Position numbers and translations under genes: made by a program
Origin: Rusavskia elegans
Lineage: Eukaryota > Ascomycota > Lecanoromycetes > Teloschistales > Teloschistaceae
Direction of reading: 5' to 3'
Assembly: GCA_011316305.1 (NCBI GenBank)
Contig: SAUG01000021.1
Location: forward strand, 496,001 to 560,000
Length of the DNA: 64,000 nucleotides
In this document: one piece after another, positions 12,945 through 23,294 of the stretch
Position numbering within the stretch: the stretch's first letter is position 1
How the letters are laid out: each line of letters starts with the position of its first letter
The notes under the pieces: generated by a model
Database searches by the model: none
Told to the model about the DNA's origin: nothing
The model's input: only the letters and a program-made list of their open reading frames with translations

Positions 12945-14023
12945 TTAGATTAGAAATCGTTGGTTAGACTAATAGCGGCGAAAGCGGGTTGAACCAGTTG
13001 CTTGTACTCCTCTATTTCTTCCTCCGGGATACTCAGTACCATAGCAAAAGTCACGGTTCCGAACCATATCCTGGAGCTTCATCAGCGCTGTCCGCTTGAT
13101 CTAGCGGTAACAAGGCACCTACATCTCACCAGCATCGATAATCCTGTAAGGCAGATATTCCTTCAAGCTCGCAAAGGGCTGAGATCGTTGACGACTTGCC
13201 GCAAGTTGGACGAAAGTTGCCCACGACTTCATTGAGGTCAACGCCCGCTCCTTGTCGATCGCTGCCATCTCGGAAAGGATCTGTGATTGTATTCGTTTGT
13301 ATCCACTGCTTGCAGCATTCACACCAGTCGCTGGAACATTCGGATCGCCCCCCTGAGAAAGTACCCCTTCACCAAACACATCTAAGATTCGTCGATCACT
13401 CTCATCTCCCTGGCCTCTGTCAACATTTCCACCAAGTGGGAACTGCGCCTAATGGTAGGATCCACCTTGTTGAGATCAATCTTTATCTGCGCCAGCATGA
13501 GTCAAGACCGGTTCTGAAGCGCGTCCAGGAAGCAGTTACCGTCATAAAGGAACGCGAACTCGTTTGCATACGAGATGATTTCCAACCTCTCTGGAAGGCA
13601 CTCCGGGACGGTGACTCCCACTGAGAGCCTGCATGGCGGGATCATCATGAGAGAGTTATCTGAGTTTCTCTGAGATGGTCGCTGAGATCGCATAGTGCCT
13701 ACCCCATTGGGTTTAGCGTGTCTTGGCAACGGCCACATTCCATGTAATTTAGCAACTCCATAGATTTCACTTCTCGTGCATCTCAATCAATACGATTATG
13801 CATCCACATCCAATCGTCCCACACCCACAAAGCTATATGGTGTACCTGACCCTCCTTTGTAGTTGCCTACTGGGCCTACACACCTAGTCCAGTCGTTTTG
13901 AGCTCGTATGGCTCCAACAGATTCTTTAATCGGGTCTTTGTGCATGCGCATTGCGATTCCGTTGCAGAGCCCTTGTGTCTCGTAGCTGGTAGGATCGACG
14001 GTGTTGGAATAACGAAACATCAT
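12945..14023 (-). pseudogene. class I terpene cyclase, truncated pseudogene
   Basis: The conceptual product resembles the terpene-cyclase domain of fungal sesqui-/sesterterpene synthases (ophiobolin F or fusicoccadiene synthase type). The first exon (14,023 to about 13,825) encodes MMFRYSNTVDP... then GAIRAQNDW and GGSGTPYSF. After an intron the motif [20 protein letters not shown] leads to FLYD, where the Asp-rich metal site begins; a GTAACT donor follows at once. A later segment (13,370 to 13,120) carries QSQILSEM, AIDKERA, SWATFV and EYLPYRIID. Another gives FGTVTFAM, then SLTND at about 12,960, the start of the NDxxSxxxE metal site. Two in-frame stops lie in the third segment unless an unseen intron removes them. 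The gene ends in RIP-type DNA inside the NDxxS motif, so the rest of the cyclase and any prenyltransferase domain are lost. It is divergent from the P450. Confidence 0.8.
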
Positions 14024-14617
14024 CGTGTATGCTGACCTATCTTACACTATCGAGTACTAATTGAGGTTCACCCAGGACTTGAACAGTTCAGTGTTTTCCA
14101 GCGGATCAAGGGAGGCATGGATGATCATATACTGTCAATTTTGCCCAGCTGGTCTGAACGAGGCTCGATGGTAGCTTATCGGCGCTCTTCCCAAACCCGG
14201 GCAAGCCCGACACCGCCAATACGTTTACCGAAACCATGCCCATGGCAAGGAACATAGCAGCAGGCTTGATCCAGGCCCAGCAGTAACACGCAGCGAGGAT
14301 GGTGTGGGGGTGTTTGTAATTGGACCGTTACATGCATGCATATGAGGAGCTGCACCACCTACCTAAGGTACCTTAGACTACGATAAGGTGGCATGGGCGC
14401 ATCGCTCTTGTGGTAGCCTGGATGGAACCCCGCTCAAGGCATGGGAGCTTGTTGCTGATAACCCTTTCAACCCTACTTGCCCCTTCATCTTCCTCATCAG
14501 TCCCATCCAACAGAGATCAATGCAAGGACAGCTCTTTGTGCGTAACGATAGCAACGTTGAGTCTACTTAGGACAAGTCCGGCCTCAACTCTACCCAGGCA
14601 AAATCTATCCAACGACC
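14024..14617. promoter_or_regulatory. divergent promoter region, terpene cyclase relic / P450
   Basis: These 594 bp separate the two divergent start codons. They contain a perfect 14-bp dyad, CTAAGGTACCTTAG, at 14,363-14,376. A Zn2Cys6 or similar dimeric regulator could bind such a site, but this is only an inference. No coding potential was recognised. Confidence 0.4.
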
Positions 14618-16659
14618 ATGGATCTTCCTCTTCACTACTTTCCTGTATGGGCATTAGGCCACAAGCTGTTCAGCTTGGCACTGGTAGTAGCGCTTTACGC
14701 ACTCCTCTACAGCTTTGTCTTGGTGGTGTACCGGCTAGCCTTTTCCAAACTCTCAGGCTTTCCAGGACCGAAGGTGGCCGCAGCGACATATTGGTACGAA
14801 TTCTACTTTGACTGGCTACACAAGGGAACGTACATTTTTGAGATTGAGAAGATGCACGAAATATATGGTTTGTGGATTCAGAAACCTCATCAGAGAAATT
14901 GACGTTAACTTTGCTGCTTGTGCAGGCCCTATTGTTCGAATCAATCCAGACGAACTATCTATCAACGATCCAGAAGCATACAATGATATCTACGTCTCGG
15001 AGAGTCGAAGGCGTACCGACAACTACCATTCGTTCATCAAAGGAATCGACTTTGACGGTAAGTAATCGTACATCAAACAAAACAGCGCTGATAGTAGTAG
15101 GATCCCATCTACTTACGACTTCGCATGACCTACACAGACGTCGAAGAAAGCCTCTCGAGCCTTTTTTCTCGCGCCTTGGCGTCTCTCGGCTATGGCCAGT
15201 TATTGCTGAGGTGGTGGACAGATTCGCAAGCCGACTAGAAGACTTGAGAGGGACCAACTCTGTGATCCGCCTAGACCATGCTTGCTCTGCTTTCTCGGGA
15301 GACATTATCGGTCGGATATGCTGGAAGGATGAGCACAGGTTCCTCGATGATCCTGATTTCGCACCCGAATGGTAGGCTAAGGTGTTGAGAGTGGTCGAAG
15401 GCTAACACGTAAACTAGGTCCAATCTCATACACACTCTCGTCTTATCCATCCCGCTCTTTACCATGTTTCCCTTACTTGTCTGGTAGGGATCCAGTGCTG
15501 TAATTTAATGTCGAGGCGCTTATTATGAACAGGATTGTTGGTCTGATCCCCGAACCCATTGTTCTCTGGGCTTTCCCCAGTGGGCGCATCTTCGATAAGT
15601 TCAAAAAGGTGTTTTATCCAGCCGCAGAGCCACCGTAACTCATACTCATTGATGCAGGTAGCGTTAAGACACGTAGCCATGGCTAAGAAGGGCAAATCAA
15701 ATAGCAGCAACCCGGACAAAGGTGACTCTCACGGCCACACAACATTGTTCAATCATATATTAAACAGCGAGATGCCCGAGTCGGAATTATCGGATGAACG
15801 GCTGGCGAAAGAGGCGCAAGTACTTCTTGGAGGTGGTACTGCAAGCACGGCTCGCACCATTACCTATATCTCATACTATATCCTCGCATACCCCCACATC
15901 CGTGCCAAGCTTCAGCAAGAGCTCCGAGAAGTCATGGCAAGTTATCCACGGCAGGTGCCATGTTTGGCCGAGCTGGAAAGATTGCCGTATCTTCAAGCTC
16001 TTATCAAGGAAGGATTGCGGTGAGTCAGACGGGTTCCCCATACCAAGATAGTACGACGAGCTTACCCGGTTGTTTCTAGCCATAGCTACGGAGTCATGCA
16101 TAGACTGCCACGCTGCTCGCCAGACGTGCCGATACAGTACAAACAGTGGACTATACCCGTTGGTGTAAGTTGGGTCAAATATGCGCTGTGGAAGAAGGAA
16201 ATTGACTGGATGCAAATCAGGTGCCTGTAGGGATGTCAAGCTATCTCATGCACACGGATGCTACGGTCTACGAAAAGCCTTTCGAGTTCAAGCCTGAACG
16301 CTGGCTTGATGCCGTGCATCCGAACATGAACCGAAACTTTGTCCCGTTCAGTCGCGGGTCTCGCAACTGCTTGGGTATGAAGTAAGTACCTAAGTATTGT
16401 AACCCCTATGAAGCGTCTTGAGAAGAGAAAGTCTTCTTCGCTTGTTCTCTGTGCTCATCAGGGTCCGAACAGGCTACTAATTCTGCGCAATAGTCTCGCT
16501 CAGGCCGAGATCAACCTCGCGCTTGCCGTGCTTTACCGGCCTGGAGGACCGCAGTTTGAACTTTTTGAGACCGACGAGAGCGACATCATCCATGTGCACG
16601 ATTTCATGATTCCTCTCCCTAAGCTGGGTAGCAAAGGAGTGAGGATTCTCGTTCGCTGA
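14618..16659 (+). CDS. cytochrome P450 monooxygenase, 9 exons, intact (522 aa)
   Basis: A haem-thiolate monooxygenase that probably oxidises a terpenoid or other lipophilic metabolite at the ER membrane. Exons: 14618-14867, 14926-15057, 15101-15371, 15418-15483, 15533-15608, 15658-16019, 16080-16164, 16221-16381 and 16494-16659. They sum to 1,569 nt in a single open frame. Residues ~14-40 form a hydrophobic membrane anchor, followed by the proline-rich hinge FPGPKVAA. The I-helix oxygen motif is GGGTAST, the K-helix ExxR is EGLR, the PERF-like motif is PERW, and the haem-binding loop is FSRGSRNCLG with the ligand Cys. The HDLHRRRRK and FEIEKMH stretches resemble the TRI4/CYP58-type fungal clan; this family call is from memory. 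It lies divergently next to a terpene cyclase relic, which suggests a former terpenoid cluster. All key residues are present, so it may still be expressed. Confidence 0.92.
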
Positions 16660-17268
16660 AGCTTTCCTCCTGTCTTCGAACGGCCTTCACATAGCAAGAG
16701 CGCCTTGGTGAGGAAGGCTCGGTACGATATTGTCAGGCGGTTTGGGCTATGGATGTAGGCATGGATTGTTTTGATGTATGAAAATGTATTGGTGGGAATG
16801 CATGGTGTTTCTCCATCATGCCCAGCCCTTGGAGGCCGAAAGATAAGAATGTCTGATGTACGGTGAGATACTCACAGCCAGTAACACGTGTCCCAGGCTT
16901 GAGACGCGCTATATAGAGGTCATGATGCGACTAGGACCTTGCTGAGTCGTAGAGCGAAGTCGTTCTAGAAAATTGACAGGACCCTTTACCTCGGTGATTA
17001 CAGGCAACTCACTACCTTAGAGTTGTCCGCAGGCATCAGCGCAATGGGCTTCTGCAAAGCTATTTCCCCCTTTCCTCTTCAAGCAATTAACTCAGGGATC
17101 CTTGCGCTGGCCAGGATTGTGGACACCTTGCCTCAGCTCTCAGACCTGCACGCGCCAGAATTGGGAGAAAGGCTATATTTCACCGAAGCTAGTAGGTCCC
17201 GCTAGCTCTATATAGTTAAGGTATAAAGTTCTAGCGGTCGCAGGTCTGAGTTTAATATCCTGAAAACC
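16660..17268. other. P450 downstream spacer
   Basis: About 600 bases of normal-composition DNA that presumably include the P450 3' UTR. I see no convincing gene. Confidence 0.5.
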
Positions 17269-17682
17269 AGCTAGCTTTATACTCGTAATTTTACGAAAAT
17301 CGTATTTCGTCGTCGTTTCGACGAAGGGTTTATCTCGAGATATCTCCTCCGAAAACTATCGTCGGGGCTAGATTTCTTAAGGATCTCGCCCCGACGGCTA
17401 GTTTTAGAAGAGAATCCTCGAGATAAACCCCTCGTCGAAGTAATAACGAAATATAACTTTCGTAAAATCTTCAGATCGTAAATCCTTTAAAAGCTGTTCT
17501 TCGTCGTCCTCGAGATAAAAGGTTTATCTCGAGGATTCTCTTCTAAAACCAGCCGTCGGGGCGAGATCTTTAAGAAATCTAGCCCCGACGATAGTTTTCG
17601 GAGGAGATATCTCGAGATAAATATCTCGTCGAAGCGACGACGAAGAATAACTTTTTATTATCTCGACGAATATAAAGCTAGA
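17269..17682. repeat. foldback element: long inverted repeat made of two palindromes
   Basis: Two arms of ~165-170 bp (17,269-17,440 and 17,515-17,682) are imperfect reverse complements. The outer ends read GCTAGCTTTATA and TATAAAGCTAG, and the spacer is ~75 bp. Each arm also contains its own imperfect palindrome of ~115 bp. The left one is centred on CTTAAG at 17,376-17,381 and is flanked by CGTCGGGGC and GCCCCGACG, then by TTTATCTCGAG and CTCGAGATAAA. The right one is centred near 17,572. The structure could fold on several scales. It is most likely a foldback or MITE-like transposon; no clear target duplication was seen. Confidence 0.75.
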
Positions 17683-18113
17683 TTAGACTAATTAAATTAA
17701 TTTTAGACCTCCTACGGAAAAGTACTAGTAGCAACGCTAGCCTTTTAGTATATTTTTTTTTTACTACTACTACAATACTCCTCCGTAGAAGATCTGAGAA
17801 CTGAGGCAATGGACACCTTGCAGCGCTCGAGTTTCGATGGTCCGCCGGATATATCGGACATATGCGACAATGCTTTACAGCCAATAGATAAGCGGGTAGA
17901 TATCTTAGCGTGACACACTAGGGGTAAGGAATGCCAAAAATCGACGGTAAAAAGACAGCAAGCTGTCTAATTACCCCGCACTCAGTATGTTGTATCGCCG
18001 ATGGGATCTTTCTTGACTCCAAAACATCCTGCAACCAGCGCGCACACCCATCACTTGCCCTTCACACACCACCCTAATTTCTATACTTGAAGCTTGCACC
18101 TCTCTCATCAACC
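17683..18113. other. spacer upstream of the SDR pseudogene
   Basis: The left half is AT-rich (17,683-17,770); the right half has normal composition and should hold the ancestral SDR promoter. No gene was recognised. Confidence 0.45.
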
Positions 18114-19159
18114 ATGGGCGTCACCTTCTCCCAATTGTTCCCGCCCAAGCCAACCTCACCGAAGCAAATCTACCCAGCCAACATGGCAAGGTCTTCCTCA
18201 TCACCGGCGGCGCTTCCGGCATTGGTCACGAGCTCGTATTTACCCATCCAGCACCACCCCGTCACTGCAACTCGAGTAATCTTCCTAGGCAAACATCCTC
18301 TACCACGCAGGCGGCAAGGTCTACATTGCTGCCCGCTCTGAATCCAACGCCCTTCAAAGTATCGAGAAGATCAAGAAGACACCACTTTCGCCTCCATCCT
18401 CGTCGACTCCAGGAGAGCTTCATTACCTGCACCTGACGCTCGAGGACCTCAGCACCATCAAATCAACCCTCCAAGTTTTCCACGCCAAAGAACAAAAACT
18501 CCATGTCCTCTTCAACAACGCCGGTGTCTCCCTTCCCCCTCCAGGCAGTATATCCAAGCAGAATTACGAATTGCAGCTCGCCGTCAACTGCCTCGGGCCC
18601 TACCTACTCACCCAGCTCCTCCTTCCAAGCTTGCAGGCCGGAGTAAGAGCCTCTCACGATAAGCCCGCCGCCGTCCGCGTTTGTATGGACCAGCTCGCAG
18701 ATGGTGGATTTGGGAGCCATCAAGGGCGGAATCAACCCCGCCACGCTCGATAACCCCGGCACTGATCAACAGAAAAACTACACCGTCACCAAAGTCGGCA
18801 ATTGGTTCCTAGCCAGCCAACTAGACCGAGCACTACGCCATCTGGGTATCCTCAGCGACTCGCAGAATCCGGGGAACCTGAAGACAAACATCCTACGTCA
18901 CGCTCCAGCATACTACTCTCGGCTCTTCGGGCCGTTGTTTTACAAGGCCAAGATGGGAGCTTACACGGAGCTGTGGGCTGGGTTGTCGCAGGACTTGACT
19001 ATTGAGGCAGGTGGAGCGTATATTCTTCCCTGGGGAAGGCTTCATCCCGCGCCGCGCAAGGATCTACTGGATGCACTCAAGAGCGTCGAGGAAGGATGGA
19101 CGGGACAGGCCGAGGCATTTGCGGACTGGTGTGAGAAGCAAGTAGCTCCGTTCAAGTAA
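18114..19159 (+). pseudogene. short-chain dehydrogenase/reductase with two frameshifts
   Basis: An NAD(P)-dependent Rossmann oxidoreductase of the classical SDR fold. It starts MGVTFSQLFPP at 18,114. A one-base deletion in the ACCTCACC stretch near 18,153-18,156 breaks the frame. In the next frame the cofactor motif TGGASGIG is intact. A 53-nt intron (18,236-18,288, GTATTT..CTAG) follows, and then AGGKVYIAARSES, LFNNAGVS and LAVNCLGPYLL. Near 18,679-18,682 an extra T (GTTTGTATGG) shifts the frame again. In the restored frame come the active-site TSS, the catalytic YTVTK, and the C-terminus to a TAA at 19,159. The two lesions, -1 and +1, cancel in frame. All catalytic residues survive, so loss is recent or one lesion is an assembly error. 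Substrate unknown. Confidence 0.85.
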
Positions 19160-19955
19160 AGAATAGATCGGACGTCGAGACTATTTGAGCGGAGTAGAAC
19201 TTTACCACCATAAACGGGCAGGTTGCCGAACTCTTGATAGGATAAGCAAGGGATAACTCTAGGGAGGCAACTTTCGAAGAGCTATAAGCATTGTCTGTGA
19301 AGAGGCAGTATTTTAGACGTAGTTTTGATTATACTACCTTCGCCAGCAATGCAAGAGGGTCTTGCTCTAAAGATATTTGTTCTACCAGAGTAATCCGTAT
19401 TACTGCTTCTAGATATTACTTTCTACTACTACTGAGAACCGTATCCTAAATATCGACAGAAGAGCGTATCAATGCTTCTTCCTTCTAAAAACATTGAGGT
19501 CACGATCCTAAAATATCATATAATCACTAAAAAGACACTATAAAAAAACGCTAAAAGATACTATAGAAATCGCTATAAAATACTACGTATATCAAACGGG
19601 TTCTGATTAAACGGCGTATTTAGTCGCTATTTCGTTATCTTTCTATTTTTACGTATTTTCGTCGAATATAACGATTATAATACTATTTTTTAACTATATT
19701 ATAGTTTATTCAATTTATCTATTTGAAAGTTAATAAGTAATTTTATTTACTATTATCGTGTGTTTAATTAGATATATTTTTCATTTTATTGGTTTTTAGC
19801 GATAAAAACGCTTTAGATATCTCTCTACGATCAAAGCGAATAATATCGAAAAGATATTATATATTTATTTCAATTTCGATATATATAATAAAATATTTTA
19901 GTTTAAATAATATAAAATATTTGAATATTAAATTTATAAATTTCAATTAAAGAAT
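19160..19955. other. downstream spacer grading into AT-rich DNA
   Basis: Composition is normal up to about 19,500, then shifts to the RIP-like AT-rich state. No gene or repeat boundary was recognised. Confidence 0.5.
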
Positions 19956-21025
19956 TAAACTGGTTATTTCGGTACGGATTCCCGTCGGTACTTCGGAAAT
20001 CCGACCCGAGTTTTAGCGAATCGGTTCGATCCGACCCGCTAAACGGTACGGGTCGGTTTCTAAAATTAGAATCGAGAGTCGAGTCGGGTTATATTACCAA
20101 AAGTATCGACCTCGTTCAAAATTAATTGAATAGGTTTGAATTGATAAACGAGTCTGATTTTATATCCTATCTAACGCGTTATAAATGTATTTATAAACAA
20201 GCCTTCTATTTATAAATAAAATCTTAGTTTATAAACGTTTATAAGCGCTCTAAACGCTTTAAACGAGTTTTAAAATTTTTAAAAAAAAAAATTTAAAAAC
20301 TCTAAGTTTCTTTATCTAATAGAGCTATCAGTATTCTATAGAATTTCTATACTAGTAAACTTTTAGCGAAGATTTTAAAAATTTTATTTATAGAACGCTA
20401 GTATAACTAGATCTTAAACTAGAGACTTTCCGTTATTAAACAGAAATTAACGGATACTAAACCTTAAAAAGTTTAATTTTAAAATTCTAAATATAGATAA
20501 AATAGACGTTTTTAGAATTTATCTAAACTTTTCTATTTACTAAATAAGATAATCTTATTTAAACTGGTTTAAATCGGTTTAATCGACTCTGAACGTTTTT
20601 TTTTTCATTTTAAAATATTATAAACGGGTTGTATATTCGCTGATATATAAAATAGAAACCGATAGAAATCCGATTCGATCTATTATATCTTCTAAATATA
20701 GTATAAGAATATAATCATTATAGTATAATACTATAGTTGTTATAATAAACAAATAATTAATTAATTAATTTTATCTATAGATAATATATATAGATAATAT
20801 ATTTCCTTTTATTAAATTGATTTTTAATAGGTAGATATTATTTTTATACTAGAATTACATTTTTATACTAGATTTTAGCGGTTTTAGTAGATTAAATCTA
20901 GAAACTCGGGTTCGATCCGGAATCGAATCGGTTCGATATTTAGAAAAAATCGAAACCGATTTAATTCGGTATTTAAAAAAGTCGAAACCAACTCGAATTC
21001 GAAACCCGACCCGACGGTCAATCTA
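19956..21025. mobile_element. hAT-type MITE, long variant, carrying a nested insertion
   Basis: The left terminus is TAAACTGGTTATTTCGG and the right terminus is CGACGGTCAATCTA. The flanking 8-mers TAAAGAAT (19,948-19,955) and TAAAAAAT (21,026-21,033) differ by one G-to-A change. The element is split by repeat D (20,094-20,643); without it the MITE is ~510 bp, like the copy at 21,731-22,273. Confidence 0.7.
20094..20643 (+). mobile_element. repeat D, copy 1 (~550 bp, non-coding)
   Basis: This is homologous to 38,013-38,559. Both copies interrupt an element whose uninterrupted form is present in the window, which proves insertion. They begin TTAYCAMAAGTRTCGACC and end in CTGA followed by TATATA. 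There are no terminal inverted repeats and no obvious duplication. A 3' CTGA next to T, preceded by an AGCG/CGCT pair, recalls Helitron ends, but the 5' TC is not conserved in copy 1, so this classification is tentative. RIP damage is light. Confidence 0.55.
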
Positions 21026-21049
21026 TAAAAAATAAAAGTAATTAATATA

Positions 21050-21469
21050 TACGATTAATCATTCGGATTTTGATTTTAGTCTTTTACGATTCTAACGCTA
21101 GAGACGCTAAACCGATCAAATTACGCAATTATTTGGTATTCAAATATTTTACCGAAAACTCGAATTAAAGATTTCCGAAAGAGCTAGATCTGGACTAAAA
21201 CCCAGAAGGAAACCGTAATCTATTTAACTTTATTAATTAACTCAATTAAATTCGATCGATCGGGCTAGGCCGAGACGATCCACTGTCTAGGTTCTCTGTA
21301 TTTTTAAACTCTATAAAAATCGACTTAGTCGATAGAAAAAACTCAAGTATTAGGTTGGCCTTCGAGGGATTCGAACCCCCGACCCGCCGGATTAACTCCG
21401 CTAACTCCGAAGAGCGCTGGATCCGCTGGGCCTCCCGGTCACGCAGCGTTGCCGCTGCGCCACCAGGCC
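21050..21469 (-). mobile_element. tRNA-derived SINE, copy 2 (420 bp, well preserved)
   Basis: An exact 12-bp target duplication GTAATTAATATA flanks the body (21,038-21,049 and 21,470-21,481). On the minus strand the 5' head (~115 nt) carries a perfect A box TGGCGCAGCGG and a perfect B box GGTTCGAATCC. Its ends pair (GGCCT with AGGCC) like a tRNA acceptor stem, and it has a T-arm-like stem. The head is longer between the boxes than an ordinary tRNA. About 300 bp of unrelated body follow, ending in an AT-repeat tail. RNA polymerase III would transcribe it, and a partner LINE would be needed to mobilise it. CpA and TpG are plentiful compared with its surroundings. Confidence 0.88.
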
Positions 21470-21730
21470 GTAATTAATATATAATATTTAATTATAAGAA
21501 ATATTAAAAAAATAGTTTTATAAATAATTTTAATAAAATAGAATTTAATTTTACATATAAAGAATATATTTAACAACGAAAAACAAATACTATTTAATAA
21601 AAAATTCTATTTAATTAATTCGAATATATTATATCTATTATTTTTATAATATTTTTTCGTAACTATATATTATTTATAACTAATAACTTATATATTACAT
21701 TAAATAGTAAAAGTATATTAAAACTATAAT

Positions 21731-22273
21731 TAATCTGGTTATTTCGGATCGGATTTCTATTAGTACTTCGGAAATCCGACTCGAATTTTTACGAATCGAT
21801 TTAATTCGACCCGTTAAATAATATAAGTCGGTTTCTAAAATTAGAACCGAAAGTCGGATCGAATTATAAAATAGATATTAATAGAAATCCGATCAGATTT
21901 ATTAAATCTTTTATATCTAATATAATATTTCAATCAATTAATTTATTAATTAAATGATAAAATGTTTATTAAAGTAATATATTTAGATAATATATTTTAT
22001 CTAACTAAAAATCCTCTAGTTCACGTAATTAATTTACTAGAATAATTTTAAATAGATAGAGATAACTTTTATACTAGAGTTATATTTCTATATTAGGATT
22101 TAACGATTTTAATAGATTTAATTCGGAAACCCGAATTCGACTTTGAATCGAATCGGTTTAATATCTAGAAAAATCGAAATCGATTTAGTTCGATATCTAA
22201 AAAAATCGGAACCGATTTAATTCGAATTCGGAATATAAACCCGGGTTCGAAATTCGATCCGACAGCCAATCTA
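21731..22273. mobile_element. hAT-type MITE, 543 bp, exact 8-bp TSD
   Basis: The left end is TAATCTGGTTATTTCGG and the right end is ACAGCCAATCTA. Both flanks are ACTATAAT (21,723-21,730 and 22,274-22,281). Internal blocks are shared with 19,956-21,025, 25,705-25,895 and 37,158-37,320. Confidence 0.8.
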
Positions 22274-22281
22274 ACTATAAT

Positions 22282-23294
22282 ATAGATAAAGAATTTTATA
22301 TAATATATAAAAGAAATTAATAAAGTTTTTATTAAATAGAATACGTATTATAATCTGAAAAAATAAAAATAAATTTATTTATTTTATTATTTAAAGAATA
22401 TATAAAAATACTAAATGAAATATTTATTTTTTAAATTAGTTTTAAAATTATAATTTTTAATCAAAGTATATAATCTATATATAAACGGTAGACGCGTAAT
22501 ATAGTTTTTAGATATACGTCTATATATCGAATTTATACTTTTTTCTATTTTTTCTAATTATTTATCAAAAAGTTTTATTTTAGTTTTTCTAGAATATAAT
22601 ATAATATTAAATTTAATCTATTATCGAATCTATAGTAATTTTATATTTTAAAAATTCTATCCTTTTAATAATTTTAATTAATTTTATTCTTTTATTTTGA
22701 TCTAAAAGATAACATTTTTAGTATTTATAGTTTATATATTCGTATATTAGTATTTGAAATAGATTTACTTTTTACTAGCGCTAGAGCGATCGAAATTTGT
22801 TATAAATTATTTGAATTATCTGAAATTTATATAGAATTTAATAGATATAGAAATATTTGTTAATAGTTTTAAACGCTGATTAGTTTTCGTTTATCGCGAT
22901 TTAATAGTTCTACGAGATTTAATTTCTAGTTAAATCTAGCTTTTATTTTTATTCGTTTATTTATAGAAGAACTTTCTATTTATATAGGTATTATAAACTA
23001 TTATTATTATTTTAAATCAAGCTATAATAATTAAATATAGCAAAAAAATTATTTATCGAAATTATATAGAATATAAATAACGTTTATCAATAATAAATTC
23101 CATTTATAAATACTAATAATACTAGTAACGTTATTTATATTTTTAGAAATATTGATTATTTTATTTAAATATCTTTTATAAATAGTATTTACTAATTAAC
23201 TATTGTTTTTTATTAATTGTATTTTATATTTAGATACAATAGAAATAAAGCGATTTATTAATTAGACTTTAATTAATTAAAATATCGATCGACG
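22282..23294. other. AT-rich RIP-type sequence, nothing recognised
   Basis: About 1 kb in which I recognise no domain pattern, repeat boundary or RNA gene. Confidence 0.5.

Noticed and set aside
13002..13624. Plus-strand frames of 77 and 142 codons
   Set aside because: They are antisense shadows of the terpene cyclase relic, whose minus-strand motifs are clear.
17678..17884. 68-codon minus-strand frame next to the foldback element
   Set aside because: It spans the foldback edge and AT-rich spacer with no recognisable motif.
21360..21469. Functional tRNA gene in the SINE head
   Set aside because: A and B boxes are perfect, but the distance between them is too long and no normal anticodon arm folds; TSDs show it is part of a SINE.
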